Of a DNA stretch of 59,841 nt, positions 1-9,161 are shown in pieces. The notes under the pieces are model-generated. The model had not been told where the DNA came from. It searched no databases and was given only the letters and a program-made list of their open reading frames with translations. Each line of letters opens with the position of its first letter. Positions within the stretch are counted from its first letter, which is position 1. Both the position numbers and the translations under genes were made by a program. The stretch covers positions 43,756 to 103,596 of the forward strand of contig NZ_KB849653.1 of the NCBI RefSeq assembly GCF_000368765.1, read 5' to 3'. This stretch comes from Acinetobacter junii CIP 64.5. Lineage in GTDB: Bacteria > Pseudomonadota > Gammaproteobacteria > Pseudomonadales > Moraxellaceae.

Positions 1-107
1 GCTGATCTTAATTTTTGCCCAGAGTGGTGCAGTTTAGCCAGACGTTCAAAATCTTGTCTTAGAATGGGTTTGAGTAATTGATGAAATACGGTATTCTGAT
101 GTGACAA
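1..107 (-). mobile_element. IS4-family transposase, N-terminal fragment running off the left edge
   Basis: Read leftwards from 107, an open frame starts at a TTG preceded by AGGA and encodes about 35 residues beginning MSHQNTVFHQLLKPILRQ before the window ends. That opening resembles the DUF4372-type N-terminus of IS4-family transposases, in which HxNTVFxQLL is followed by an RxxFExLAKxHH pattern, both visible here. A 9-bp inverted repeat (122-130 with 151-159) sits in the leader just upstream of the start. The catalytic DDE residues and both element ends lie outside what can be seen, so whether this is intact is unknown. Family call is by motif only. Confidence 0.6.
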
Positions 108-201
108 AACCTGAGTCCTTTATAGTTAAAGTGTTTGTTTGCACTCATATTTTAACTATTTAGACTCAGTTTTTTTTATTTAGAGCAAACTATGGGACAG
201 T

Positions 202-223
202 AGTGACCATTAGGTCGCTTTTT
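202..223 (+). terminator. Possible plus-strand terminator hairpin
   Basis: AGTGACC (202-208), a four-base loop and GGTCGCT (213-219) pair fully on the plus strand with one G-U, followed by a run of T. On the minus strand the same position would be a C-A mismatch, so it fits a plus-strand gene ending to the left better than the end of comM. No such gene is visible between the transposase fragment and here. It may have been separated from its gene by the insertion. Confidence 0.4.
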
Positions 224-1709
224 AGCTATTGCTACCTCGATAAGACAAGGCTTCTGTTAAATGTGAGCTAGATATAATGTCACTCTCAGCTAAGTCAGCA
301 ATCGTTCTTGCAACGCGAAGTACCCGATGATAAGCACGAGCCGATAGATTTAATCTTTGTTGTGCTATTTCAATAATTTTTGCAGATCCCTCGTCTAAAC
401 GAGCGTGTTGATCCAAAAGTTGAGGTGAAAGCGCTTGGTTTAAGCATTGCTGTCTTTTGATCTGTTGTTGATATGCTTTTATCACTCGATGACGAACAGT
501 TTCAGAGTTTTCTGAGGGTTTTTGGTCTTGTAGCTCTTGAGCTTGCAAGGGTGGAACATCGATATGCAGATCGATTCGATCCAAAAGTGGACCTGAAATT
601 CGATTTTGATAACGTTGAATACTTTCAGGCGAACACTGACAACGACTATCTTGATTAAATGCATATCCACAAGGGCATGGATTCATTGCAGCGATAAACT
701 GAAAATTTGCAGGGAAGGTCATTTGTCTCGCCGCGCGAGAAATTACGATTTCTTTAGACTCTAAAGGTTGGCGCAGAACTTCAAGCACTTTGCGGTCGAA
801 TTCAGGTAATTCATCTAAAAACAAAACGCCGCGATGAGCAAGCGTAATTTCTCCAGGTTTTGGTTGAGAGCCTCCACCAACCAAAGCGATCGCAGATGCT
901 GTATGGTGAGGTGCACGAAAAGGGCGTTGACCGAAATGATGTTGAGCATTTGCTACGGAATAGATACTAGCAACCTCTAAATTTTCTTGAGCATTCAAAG
1001 GGGGTAAAATTGAAGGCAGTCGAGATGCAAGTAATGTTTTTCCAGTGCCAGGTGGTCCCTTAAAGAGTAATGAATGACCTCCTGCAGCCGCAATTTCTAA
1101 TGCGCGGCGAGGACGAAGTTGACCTTTAACATCAGCAAGATCGTATTGATATTGTGATAATGATGAAATAGATCGTTGTGGTGCGGCTTTTATTTGGCTA
1201 CAGCCCGAAAAATGTGCACATACATCTTGTAAATGTTTGGCAGGATAAACTTGAAAGTCTTCTAGTTGATTTGCCTCGTCCACATTTGATTCAGGAAGAA
1301 CTAAATGATGCTTAGCTTGCTGACAAGCCATAGCAATAGTTAATGCCCCTGAAGTTGGACGTAAATGACCATCCAAAGCAAGTTCACCAATAAATTCAAA
1401 TCCTTCCGTACAATTTTCAGGAAGCTGACCTGAAGCGATTAAAATCCCCAATGCAATTGGCAGGTCAAGTCGTGACCCATCTTTGGGCAAGTCTGCAGGT
1501 GCTAAATTGATGGTTAAGCGTTTGGTTGGGAAAAGAAAACCACTATTAATTATTGCAGATCGAACGCGATCTTTACTTTCTCGGACGGCTGCTTCAGGTA
1601 AACCCACGATGGTTAAAGACGGTAGGCCAGAACTAATATGAACTTCGACCTCGATTTGAGGGGCATGTAGCCCCAATAATCCCCTTGTATAAATTTTTGC
1701 AAAAGACAT
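222..1709 (-). CDS. comM: ComM/YifB family Mg-chelatase-like AAA+ ATPase
   Basis: Full-length ComM-type protein of 495 residues. ComM is a hexameric helicase that promotes branch migration of incoming DNA during natural transformation. The N-terminal LonC-like domain is followed by a Walker A GPPGTGKT near residue 218, a Walker B GVLFLDELPEF near 294, and a cysteine cluster (CPC...CQC, about 345-359) typical of the family. The reading frame extends 13 codons further upstream, but MSFAKIYTRGL is the conserved family start and has GGAA 12 bases upstream, so 1709 was chosen. It stands just downstream of ubiK on the same strand and may be cotranscribed with it. Acinetobacter is naturally competent, which fits the role. 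Confidence 0.93.
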   Translation of the reverse strand: MSFAKIYTRGLLGLHAPQIEVEVHISSGLPSLTIVGLPEAAVRESKDRVRSAIINSGFLFPTKRLTINLAPADLPKDGSRLDLPIALGILIASGQLPENCTEGFEFIGELALDGHLRPTSGALTIAMACQQAKHHLVLPESNVDEANQLEDFQVYPAKHLQDVCAHFSGCSQIKAAPQRSISSLSQYQYDLADVKGQLRPRRALEIAAAGGHSLLFKGPPGTGKTLLASRLPSILPPLNAQENLEVASIYSVANAQHHFGQRPFRAPHHTASAIALVGGGSQPKPGEITLAHRGVLFLDELPEFDRKVLEVLRQPLESKEIVISRAARQMTFPANFQFIAAMNPCPCGYAFNQDSRCQCSPESIQRYQNRISGPLLDRIDLHIDVPPLQAQELQDQKPSENSETVRHRVIKAYQQQIKRQQCLNQALSPQLLDQHARLDEGSAKIIEIAQQRLNLSARAYHRVLRVARTIADLAESDIISSSHLTEALSYRGSNS

Positions 1710-1778
1710 TTTATTATTGTTCCATTGTGGTGCTTTATTTTTAATCATTTAAATGTGCAAGTTGCACTGAAAAGGTGC

Positions 1779-2006
1779 TTATTTTTTGTTCTGCACCATT
1801 TCTTCAAGAGTTTTCATCTGTTGTTGTAACTCAGTAAGACGTTGGTTGGCTAAATTGAGGGCAGTTCTTTGACGATCTAGTTCTTGTTTGGAAACAAGAT
1901 CGAGTTTCTCGATGCTTTCATTTAATAATGCGCGGAGGTTCTTTTCTAAATCTTTTTTAGGTTGATCAATTTGCTGCAAAATCGCTTGTAAAAGAGTTTC
2001 AATCAT
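1779..2006 (-). CDS. ubiK: UbiK (YqiC/BMFP family) ubiquinone biosynthesis accessory factor
   Basis: A 75-residue protein with a short N-terminal amphipathic helix (MIETLLQAILQQI) and a C-terminal coiled coil rich in Gln, Leu and Lys. This is the architecture of the BMFP/YqiC family. In enterobacteria UbiK binds UbiJ and helps the soluble Ubi complex make ubiquinone under aerobic conditions; that role is transferred by homology. It is 69 bases upstream of comM on the same strand and divergent from glnK. Length is normal for the family. Confidence 0.85.
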   Translation of the reverse strand: MIETLLQAILQQIDQPKKDLEKNLRALLNESIEKLDLVSKQELDRQRTALNLANQRLTELQQQMKTLEEMVQNKK

Positions 2007-2167
2007 AATGAGCTCAATGAGTTATGTATATTTGCTGCTCAGTGTAACACTGCTTGTCTGAATCCTCTAGACTTGTTGTTGAACGTTGGATGACTGGAGA
2101 CTTGTTTTAGCTAAACGTTGGCAAATGAAACTTATTTTCGATTGAATATCTACATCTTCAAGGCTAA

Positions 2168-2620
<453 letters not shown>

Positions 2621-2687
2621 ATTGGCATAAAGTTTGCTGAGTTAGAAATAAGAGAAATAGCTCACAAAATAAGGTTGGGGGACACGA

Positions 2688-4100
2688 ATGAAAAAAATGC
2701 TTATGGCGCTCAGTCTATCTGGCGCACTCTTAGGTGGTTCGGCTGTTGTTTGGGCAGAAGAAGCTGCTTCAACACCAGCAACAGAACAAACTGTAGCAGC
2801 ATCTGATACCGTCGCTGAAACAGTAACGACTGTTGTTGCTGAAACTACCGCTCCTGCAGAGGCTGCTCCAGCACCTGAAGAGACACCAACAGCAGATACA
2901 GGTGATACCGCTTGGATCCTTGTTTCAACAGCACTTGTTCTGTTAATGACTATTCCAGGTTTAGCGCTGTTTTATGGTGGTATGGTTCGTAAGAAAAACG
3001 TACTCAGTACCATGATGTTCAGCCTTTCAGCTGCAATTCTTGTGAGCTTGATTTGGGTGATTGTTGGTTATTCTCTCGCATTCTCTGGTTCAGGTGCCTA
3101 TGTTGGTGACTTGGCGAAGGCGATGTTAAATGGCGTTGCTTTTGATGCGCTGAGCGGGACGATTCCTGAAAGCTTATTTGTAATTTTCCAAATGACGTTT
3201 GCGATCATCACTGTGGCAATTATCAGTGGTTCTATTGCTGATCGTATGAAATATTCTGCGTTCATGGCATTCATCGCAATCTGGGTCATCCTTGTTTACG
3301 CTCCAATTACTCATTGGGTTTGGGCTGCAGACGGCTGGTTATTCAAAGCAGGTGCTTTAGACTTTGCTGGTGGTACTGTTGTACATATCAACGCGGGTGT
3401 TGCTGGTCTAGTTGCTGCATACATGTTAGGTAAACGTACAGGTCTTGGTCGTGAATCTATGGCGCCACATAACCTTACTTTAACTGTAATCGGCGCGAGC
3501 TTGATTTGGGTAGGTTGGTTCGGTTTCAATGGTGGTAGCGCATTAGGTGCGGGTGCTCGTGCAAGTATGGCAATCTTGGTAACTCAAGTTGCTGCTGCCG
3601 CTGCTGCATTCTCTTGGTTACTTGTAGAACGTCTAATCCGTGGTAAAGCTTCTGTTCTTGGTGGTGCATCTGGTGCGGTGGCTGGTCTTGTTGTAATCAC
3701 TCCTGCTGCTGGTTTCGTTGGTGTAGGTGGTGCATTGATCATGGGTCTGATCGGTGGCGTAGTATGTTTCTGGGGTATTACTGCACTGAAACGCTTACTT
3801 AAAGCTGATGATGCTTTGGATGCATTCGGTTTACACGCTGTTGGTGGTATCGTAGGTGCAGTACTGACAGGTATCTTCTACAGTGATGAAATCATTAAAG
3901 CTGCTGGTGTTGTACTTGCTCCGACATTCGCTGGCCAACTTTGGGTTCAAATTGAAGGTGTATTAGCAACAATGGTATATAGTGGTGTTGTGACTTTCAT
4001 TATCCTTAAAGTGATTGATCTTGTGATTGGTATTCGTGTAAGCGCTGATGATGAACGTATGGGTCTTGACCTTAGCCAACATGGCGAACGTATCGAATAA
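2688..4100 (+). CDS. amtB: Ammonium transporter AmtB
   Basis: A 470-residue Amt/Rh channel for ammonium uptake in the inner membrane. A signal peptide (MKKMLMALSLSGALLGGSAVVWAEEA) is followed by a low-complexity Ala/Thr/Glu/Pro linker to about residue 72, then 11 membrane helices. The twin pore histidines (H233, H383) and the substrate-site aspartate D225 in LDFAGGTVVHINAG match D160, H168 and H318 of the E. coli protein. The linker makes the N-terminus longer than the E. coli protein. It lies 67 bases after glnK, with a strong terminator behind it, so the two form a classic bicistronic unit. Confidence 0.96.
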   Translation: MKKMLMALSLSGALLGGSAVVWAEEAASTPATEQTVAASDTVAETVTTVVAETTAPAEAAPAPEETPTADTGDTAWILVSTALVLLMTIPGLALFYGGMVRKKNVLSTMMFSLSAAILVSLIWVIVGYSLAFSGSGAYVGDLAKAMLNGVAFDALSGTIPESLFVIFQMTFAIITVAIISGSIADRMKYSAFMAFIAIWVILVYAPITHWVWAADGWLFKAGALDFAGGTVVHINAGVAGLVAAYMLGKRTGLGRESMAPHNLTLTVIGASLIWVGWFGFNGGSALGAGARASMAILVTQVAAAAAAFSWLLVERLIRGKASVLGGASGAVAGLVVITPAAGFVGVGGALIMGLIGGVVCFWGITALKRLLKADDALDAFGLHAVGGIVGAVLTGIFYSDEIIKAAGVVLAPTFAGQLWVQIEGVLATMVYSGVVTFIILKVIDLVIGIRVSADDERMGLDLSQHGERIE

Positions 4101-4127
4101 TTGATCTTTCGAATATCGATAAAAAAG

Positions 4128-4151
4128 CAGCCCGTAAGGGCTGTTTTTTTA
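4128..4151 (+). terminator. Intrinsic terminator of glnK-amtB
   Basis: CAGCCC and GGGCTG form a six-pair stem around a GTAA loop, followed by eight T in the next nine bases. It starts 27 bases after the amtB stop. Confidence 0.85.
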
Positions 4152-4270
4152 TGTCTATGAAAAAGCGTTTATATACTTTTGGTTGTACTGATGCGCTATT
4201 GTGGCTCTCTGTTTAGCAATAGCTGAAACTTTGATACACTTGGTTGACGTGAATAACTAATTGCACAACT

Positions 4271-4735
4271 ATGCATTGTCCATTTTGTAACGCCGCTGAT
4301 AGTAAAGTTATCGATTCCCGTTTGGCTGCCGAGGGTAGTCAGATTCGTCGCCGTCGTGAGTGCGTGGTGTGTGGTGAGCGTTTTACAACTTTCGAAAGTT
4401 ATGAAATGGTAATGCCGCGGGTTATTAAATCAGATGCGAAAAGTGAGCCTTTTGATGAAGCAAAACTTCGCCGCTCTCTGATGCACGCTTTGCAGAAGCG
4501 ACCTGTGACTCAAGAGCAAATTGAGACAGTGCTGAGCGACATTCAATCCCAAATTCGCCGTATCGGTGAACGTGATGTCAAATCTAGAACCATTGGTGAA
4601 ATTGTCATGCAGGCTTTGTTTGCATTGGATCATGTGGCGTATGTTCGTTTCGCTTCTGTATACCAAGATTTCCAAGATGTAGAGGCATTTCGTCGTCAAA
4701 TCGAGCAAATGCAACAACGTGAAAACGAAGCTTAA
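4271..4735 (+). CDS. nrdR: Transcriptional repressor NrdR
   Basis: A 154-residue NrdR, which represses ribonucleotide reductase genes by binding NrdR boxes, with nucleotide-dependent oligomerisation through an ATP-cone. The N-terminal zinc ribbon has C3, C6, C31 and C34, followed by the RRRREC segment, then the ATP-cone from about residue 49. Length is normal. It precedes ribD by 12 bases, the same nrdR-ribD order seen in many proteobacteria, and the two are probably cotranscribed. Confidence 0.95.
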   Translation: MHCPFCNAADSKVIDSRLAAEGSQIRRRRECVVCGERFTTFESYEMVMPRVIKSDAKSEPFDEAKLRRSLMHALQKRPVTQEQIETVLSDIQSQIRRIGERDVKSRTIGEIVMQALFALDHVAYVRFASVYQDFQDVEAFRRQIEQMQQRENEA

Positions 4736-4747
4736 GTTAGGGAAATC

Positions 4748-5848
4748 ATGTCCGATTTAATCCAAGATCATCTTTCTGAAAATCAGTACTGGATGCAACA
4801 GGCTATTGATCTAGCACGACGTGGTCAGTATTCGACTAAACCAAATCCCAATGTGGGTTGCGTTATTGTTAAAGATGGAAAAATCATAGGTGAGGGTTTT
4901 CATCCCAAAGCAGGTCAGCCACACGCAGAAGTATTTGCACTTCGACAAGCTGGAGAAAATGCCAAAGATGCCACGGCATATGTGACTTTAGAGCCGTGTG
5001 CCCATTTTGGTCGGACACCACCTTGCGCTGAAGCCTTAGTAAAAGCTCAAGTCAAAAAGGTTGTCGTTGCTTGTTCTGATCCAAATCCTCTGGTTGCTGG
5101 TAAAGGTGTCAAAATCTTGCAAGATGCAGGCATAGAAGTGGAAACTGGGATTTGTGATGAAGAAGCCAAAACTTTAAATTTTGGCTTCTTAAAAGCGATG
5201 TCGACAGGTTTACCTTATGTACGTTTGAAAATTGCATCTAGCTTAGATGGGCGGACTGCGATGGCATCAGGTGAGTCGAAATGGATTACTGGAACAGCAG
5301 CACGTCAAGATGTACAACATTGGCGAGCCATCTCCGCTGCTGTGATTACAGGTATTCAGACCGTTCTGGCAGATGATTGTGAACTCAATGTCCGTTCCTT
5401 AGACGGGATTGATCTCAGCTCGGTTGTACAACCTAAACGAATTATTTTAGATCGTCAGGGACAGTTACCCCTGAGTGCCAAGATTTTACAAAATCCTGAA
5501 ACCGTCATGGTGATGACACCATTTCGTCAAGAACTTGCCGATTTAGGCGTGATACAATTAGCGCCGCAACCATTGAATCAATTATTGCAAACCCTCACTC
5601 AGCAATATCAAATTTATGATGTGTTGGTAGAGGCGGGTGCAACCTTATCAACCGCCTTTTTAGAACAAGGTTTGGTTGATGAAATGATTAGTTATGTTGC
5701 ACCTACTTTACTTGGTCAATCTGCCCGTCCAATGTTCAACGCTAAGTTTAGCAAAATGGCAGAGCAACTTCGTTTTGAGTTGGTCGATGTAACCCAACTT
5801 GGGCAAGATATTCGCCTGAGATTGCTCCCTATCCAAGAGATGATATGA
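4748..5848 (+). CDS. ribD: Bifunctional riboflavin deaminase/reductase RibD
   Basis: A 366-residue RibD, which deaminates the pyrimidine intermediate of riboflavin synthesis and then reduces its ribosyl side chain with NADPH. The N-terminal deaminase domain has the zinc ligands H59, C84 and C93 and the catalytic E61 (PHAEVFAL and PCAHFGRTPPC). The C-terminal reductase domain starts near residue 155 with VRLKIASSLDGRTA. The stop overlaps the next start by four bases (ATGA), so the adenine methylase behind it is translationally coupled. Riboflavin synthase (ribE) is about 2.6 kb downstream behind two other genes. Confidence 0.95.
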   Translation: MSDLIQDHLSENQYWMQQAIDLARRGQYSTKPNPNVGCVIVKDGKIIGEGFHPKAGQPHAEVFALRQAGENAKDATAYVTLEPCAHFGRTPPCAEALVKAQVKKVVVACSDPNPLVAGKGVKILQDAGIEVETGICDEEAKTLNFGFLKAMSTGLPYVRLKIASSLDGRTAMASGESKWITGTAARQDVQHWRAISAAVITGIQTVLADDCELNVRSLDGIDLSSVVQPKRIILDRQGQLPLSAKILQNPETVMVMTPFRQELADLGVIQLAPQPLNQLLQTLTQQYQIYDVLVEAGATLSTAFLEQGLVDEMISYVAPTLLGQSARPMFNAKFSKMAEQLRFELVDVTQLGQDIRLRLLPIQEMI

Positions 5849-7137
5849 ATCCAGAACCATCGGTTTATCACAAACGTCGTCATGCAGCACGTACCACTGA
5901 CGAGTATCTTTTTCATCAGTTAGTTCCATATCTCGGGAATAAGCGTCGACTTCTACATTTGATTTTAGAAGCGCTTGAGATTACGGGCACTCTGAATAGT
6001 AAAAAGAAGAATCCACCGATTTTTGCGGATTTTTTTGCAGGGAGTGGTGTTGTTTCTCGTTTAGCCCGCCAAAATGGGTATCGTGTGATTGCTAATGATT
6101 GGGAGCCCTATAGTCATGCACTCAATCATGCCATTTTAGCTTGTGTGGATGCACCAGCTTTCAAAGAGTTGGGTGGTTATCAAAAGGCGATTGATTACTT
6201 AAACAGGCTCCCTGAAGTCAAAGGCTGGGTGACCCATAATTTATGCCCGCGCAATGATGATATTTACGATCCTTCCCGTGATCGATTGTTCTTTAAACGC
6301 CGCAATGGCATGCGTATAGATGCAATTCGACAACAGATTGCTACATGGCAAGCTCAAGGTGCAATTAATGATGTCGAGATGAGTGCTTTGTTGGCGCCAT
6401 TACTTTATTCAGCCAGTTTTGTGAGTAATACCAGTGGTGTATTCAAGAGTTTCCATCAAGGGTGGGGGGGGAGAACTCAAACTGCACTAGAACGTATTGA
6501 ATCTTTATTGTGGCTTACCCCAAGTCGCTTTTGTGAAATTGGTGATAGCAAACGACCTGCTGCTGAAATGTGGTGTGTAGATGCTCAGCATTTAGCAAAT
6601 CAAATGAGTGGTTTTGAGGTTGATGTTGCTTATCTTGATCCTCCTTACAACCAACATGCTTACAGCAGTAATTATCATGTTTTAAATGCTTTGACTTTGT
6701 GGGATCAAGTCGATTTGCCATCACCTGATACAAAGGGCTTCAAGAGTGGTATTGATCGAGCATGGCGTAAAGAGCGTCCTAGCCCTTATAACTCTTCGAA
6801 GCATGCCAAAGATGCTTATGAGAAGTTACTTGAAACGATTAATGCACGTTATATTTTGACGAGCTATTCAACTGATGGAAATATCGAGCCTAAAGATTTA
6901 CTTACAGCGAATTTAAAACGCGGCAAAGTAACACTACTGACGCAAGATGTTCCTCGCTATCGAGTTAGTAAACAGCGCCAATCTGAACGTGCGCGTGTAC
7001 TTGAATTTATTGTCATTACAGATACTCATGCTAAGTCTGGTCCTCCATTAAGACAACTATTAGGGCAGCTTTATCATTTTGCTGAGCTAGGCGGGGTCGA
7101 TACAACAGGCAACAGCACGCAACTTGCACTATGGTAG
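5845..7137 (+). CDS. aamA: Solitary DNA N6-adenine methyltransferase (D12 class; probable AamA)
   Basis: A 430-residue DNA adenine methyltransferase of the D12/Dam-like (alpha) class. PYLGNKRRLL near residue 28 is the family N-terminal motif, FAGSG at 64-68 is the S-adenosylmethionine site, and DPPY at 265-268 is the catalytic motif. The region between (about 75-260) carries target recognition and differs from Dam. No restriction endonuclease lies nearby. Its place directly behind ribD matches what I recall of the A. baumannii orphan methylase AamA, reported to methylate GAATTC; orthology and specificity are inference. Start codon is set by the ATGA overlap with ribD, so translation is coupled to it. 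Confidence 0.85.
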   Translation: MNPEPSVYHKRRHAARTTDEYLFHQLVPYLGNKRRLLHLILEALEITGTLNSKKKNPPIFADFFAGSGVVSRLARQNGYRVIANDWEPYSHALNHAILACVDAPAFKELGGYQKAIDYLNRLPEVKGWVTHNLCPRNDDIYDPSRDRLFFKRRNGMRIDAIRQQIATWQAQGAINDVEMSALLAPLLYSASFVSNTSGVFKSFHQGWGGRTQTALERIESLLWLTPSRFCEIGDSKRPAAEMWCVDAQHLANQMSGFEVDVAYLDPPYNQHAYSSNYHVLNALTLWDQVDLPSPDTKGFKSGIDRAWRKERPSPYNSSKHAKDAYEKLLETINARYILTSYSTDGNIEPKDLLTANLKRGKVTLLTQDVPRYRVSKQRQSERARVLEFIVITDTHAKSGPPLRQLLGQLYHFAELGGVDTTGNSTQLALW

Positions 7138-7144
7138 GTTCATG

Positions 7145-7185
7145 CAGACATCATTTTTTATAAAATGGTGTCTGGGCTTTTATAT
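7145..7185 (+). terminator. Probable terminator after the adenine methylase
   Basis: A 13-base stem (7145-7157 with 7162-7174, one G-U) with a tight T/A loop is followed by GGCTTTTATATTTTTT. The stem is strong but the T tract is interrupted. Confidence 0.6.
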
Positions 7186-7479
7186 TTTTTATCTTTTTTA
7201 ATCATTAGAGCTAATATTTAGATTAAGTTATTGTTTTGTATGTGAGTTATAGAGCACTTTTATAAATTCATATTTAATTGTTAATTTTATAAATAATAAT
7301 CAAAAACAGAAGCTTATATTATTTTCATTTGAACTTGTTGATTTTGTTGTTTGAAAAATATTTTACTTTTTGGTCTAAAAATAACCTTAAAAATATTGAT
7401 CATTTTCGAAAATGAATATATTTTGCCGAGCTTGATTTAAGGTCATGCTGATCAGTGGCTATGACCAAGTGAGGTTGTT
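7186..7479 (+). promoter_or_regulatory. AT-rich glpF upstream region with a 16-bp palindrome and a leader dyad
   Basis: No gene is visible between the methylase terminator and glpF. At 7400-7415 lies a perfect 16-base palindrome, TCATTTTCGAAAATGA, and at 7441-7466 an inverted repeat GGTCAT...ATGACC flanks a CTGATCAG core just before the ribosome-binding site. TTTTCG/CGAAAA half-sites resemble those of DeoR-family GlpR operators in pseudomonads, so an operator for glycerol-responsive control is possible. This is inference from shape only. Confidence 0.4.
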
Positions 7480-8319
7480 ATGAGTCACTCGGAACCTACT
7501 TTATGGGGTCAATGTGTCGCAGAGTTTTTTGCTACTGCAATATTTCTATCATTTGGTATTGGTGTTGTGGCTGCACTTAAGCTTGCAGGAGCAAACTTAG
7601 GTTTATGGGAAATTAGTATCGTTTGGGGTTTAGCAGTTGCTCTAGCTGTTTATTTATCAGCGGGTATTTCAGGTGCTCATCTCAATCCTGCGGTTACAAT
7701 CGCTTTAGCTTTATTTGCTGGGTTTGATAAACGTAAAGTCCCTTTTTATATCATTTCACAAGTCGCTGGTGCAGCCTTGGGTGCATTCCTTGTATATGCT
7801 TTATACAGTAACTTATTTCTGGACTATGAGCAGACTCATCATATGCTCCGCGGCAGCGTAGAAAGTTTAGAGTTAGCTGGGATTTTCTCAACCTATCCAC
7901 ATCCGTTGTTGTCGATTGGTCAAGCATTCATGGTGGAAATGTTTATCACTATGCTTTTACTTTGGTTAATTATGGCCATTGGCGATGATACCAATGGTTT
8001 ACCACGTGGAGCTTTAGCACCTATTTTGGTCGGATTGCTTGTCGCTGTAATCGGTGCTTCTTTTGGCCCATTAACAGGGTTTGCAATGAATCCTGCACGT
8101 GATTTCGGTCCTAAATTGGTTGCTTACTTTATGGGCTGGGGACCTATCGCTTTTACTGGTGGTCGTGATATTCCATATTTCATTGTTCCTATTTTTGCAC
8201 CAATTTTAGGTGCGTGTTTAGGTGTATTGGGCTATAAATTTTTCTTTAGCCAATTCCTAAAACATCAGCAAGTCGAAGTCAAAGAAAAGATGAACTCACA
8301 AATTTCTGAGTTTCAATAA
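7480..8319 (+). CDS. glpF: GlpF-type glycerol facilitator (aquaporin family)
   Basis: A 279-residue MIP-family channel with six membrane helices and two half-helices. The NPA boxes are at residues 69-71 and 204-206. NPARD in place of the water-channel NPARS, together with GPLTGFAMNPARDFGPKL and AFTGGRDIPYF, closely follows E. coli GlpF, so glycerol or another small polyol is a likelier substrate than water alone. W49 and R207 sit where the GlpF selectivity-filter Trp and Arg are expected. It stands alone between terminators, with no glpK or glpD beside it, and has a good GAGG site upstream. Confidence 0.85.
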   Translation: MSHSEPTLWGQCVAEFFATAIFLSFGIGVVAALKLAGANLGLWEISIVWGLAVALAVYLSAGISGAHLNPAVTIALALFAGFDKRKVPFYIISQVAGAALGAFLVYALYSNLFLDYEQTHHMLRGSVESLELAGIFSTYPHPLLSIGQAFMVEMFITMLLLWLIMAIGDDTNGLPRGALAPILVGLLVAVIGASFGPLTGFAMNPARDFGPKLVAYFMGWGPIAFTGGRDIPYFIVPIFAPILGACLGVLGYKFFFSQFLKHQQVEVKEKMNSQISEFQ

Positions 8320-8336
8320 ACCTCATTGAATTGTTC

Positions 8337-8363
8337 AAAGGTAGTCAAATGACTACCTTTTTT
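8337..8363 (+). terminator. Intrinsic terminator of glpF
   Basis: AAAGGTAGTC (8337-8346) pairs with GACTACCTTT (8351-8360) around a short loop, followed by T residues. It lies 18 bases after the glpF stop. Confidence 0.85.
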
Positions 8364-8468
8364 ATCTCTGACGATTTGAACTCTGAGTGGCTTGTTATCT
8401 CAAGTTCTTTGCTTTAAGGTATCTCATTGACTATGGCGCGTATTGCATAAAGATAGGTTGAAACTCCC

Positions 8469-9128
8469 ATGTTTACAGGCATTATTGAAAGTTTAGGTAA
8501 GGTTGAGAGCTTACAAAGTGTGGGCGGCGATGTTCGTTTACGTATTCAAACTGATCTGGATATGTCGGATGTGCATTTGGGGGATTCGATTGCAACCAAT
8601 GGTATCTGTTTGACGGTGGTCGAATGGGGCGATAATTGGTATGCGGCTGATGTTTCCCGTGAAAGTTTGAATCGTACGACATTGGGGCAGTGGAAAGTTG
8701 GTCAAGCGGTGAATGTCGAAAAGGCAATGCTGCCAACGACTCGTTTTGGTGGGCATATTGTCAGTGGTCATGTTGATGGCTTGGGTGAAATTACTTTAGT
8801 CCGCCATGATGCTCGTTCATTGTATTTTGAAGTGACTGCACCTGTTGAATTAGCCAAATATTTGGCAGAAAAGGGTTCTGTGACAGTTGATGGGATCAGT
8901 CTGACCATTAACCATTTACGCGGCAATATTTTGAGTTTGAATTTGATCCCGCATACGGCTGAACGTACCAATATTGGAACTTGGCAAGTTGGAAGCAAAG
9001 TCAATCTTGAAGTTGATGTATTGGCTCGTTATATCGAAAGATTACTACTCGGTGATAAGGCAGCTGAGCAGAAAACTGAATCAAATATCAGTATGGCATT
9101 TTTGGCCGAAAATGGTTTCTTGAAATGA
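8469..9128 (+). CDS. ribE: Riboflavin synthase alpha chain
   Basis: A 219-residue riboflavin synthase, which dismutates two 6,7-dimethyl-8-ribityllumazine molecules to riboflavin. The invariant N-terminus MFTGIIE and two tandem lumazine-binding repeats (about 1-97 and 98-195), the second opening GHIVSGHVDG, are present. The last 20 or so residues are a nonconserved tail. It is separated from ribD by the methylase and glpF, and lies between two terminators, so it probably has its own promoter. Called ribE here; the E. coli name is ribC. Confidence 0.95.
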   Translation: MFTGIIESLGKVESLQSVGGDVRLRIQTDLDMSDVHLGDSIATNGICLTVVEWGDNWYAADVSRESLNRTTLGQWKVGQAVNVEKAMLPTTRFGGHIVSGHVDGLGEITLVRHDARSLYFEVTAPVELAKYLAEKGSVTVDGISLTINHLRGNILSLNLIPHTAERTNIGTWQVGSKVNLEVDVLARYIERLLLGDKAAEQKTESNISMAFLAENGFLK

Positions 9129-9131
9129 TTC

Positions 9132-9160
9132 AAAAAAGCCCAGTTTGAACTGGGCTTTTT
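9132..9160. terminator. Bidirectional terminator between ribE and the coiled-coil gene
   Basis: A long A-tract, GCCCAGTT, a short loop, AACTGGGC and a T-tract form a symmetric hairpin between two convergent genes, so it can serve both. Confidence 0.88.
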
Positions 9161-9161
9161 A

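Noticed and set aside
473..658. 61-codon plus-strand frame inside comM
   Set aside because: It lies antisense to a conserved coding region, with no ribosome-binding site or recognisable domain.
5845..7137. Restriction-modification system
   Set aside because: Only the methylase is present; neighbours are ribD and glpF, so no endonuclease or specificity subunit.
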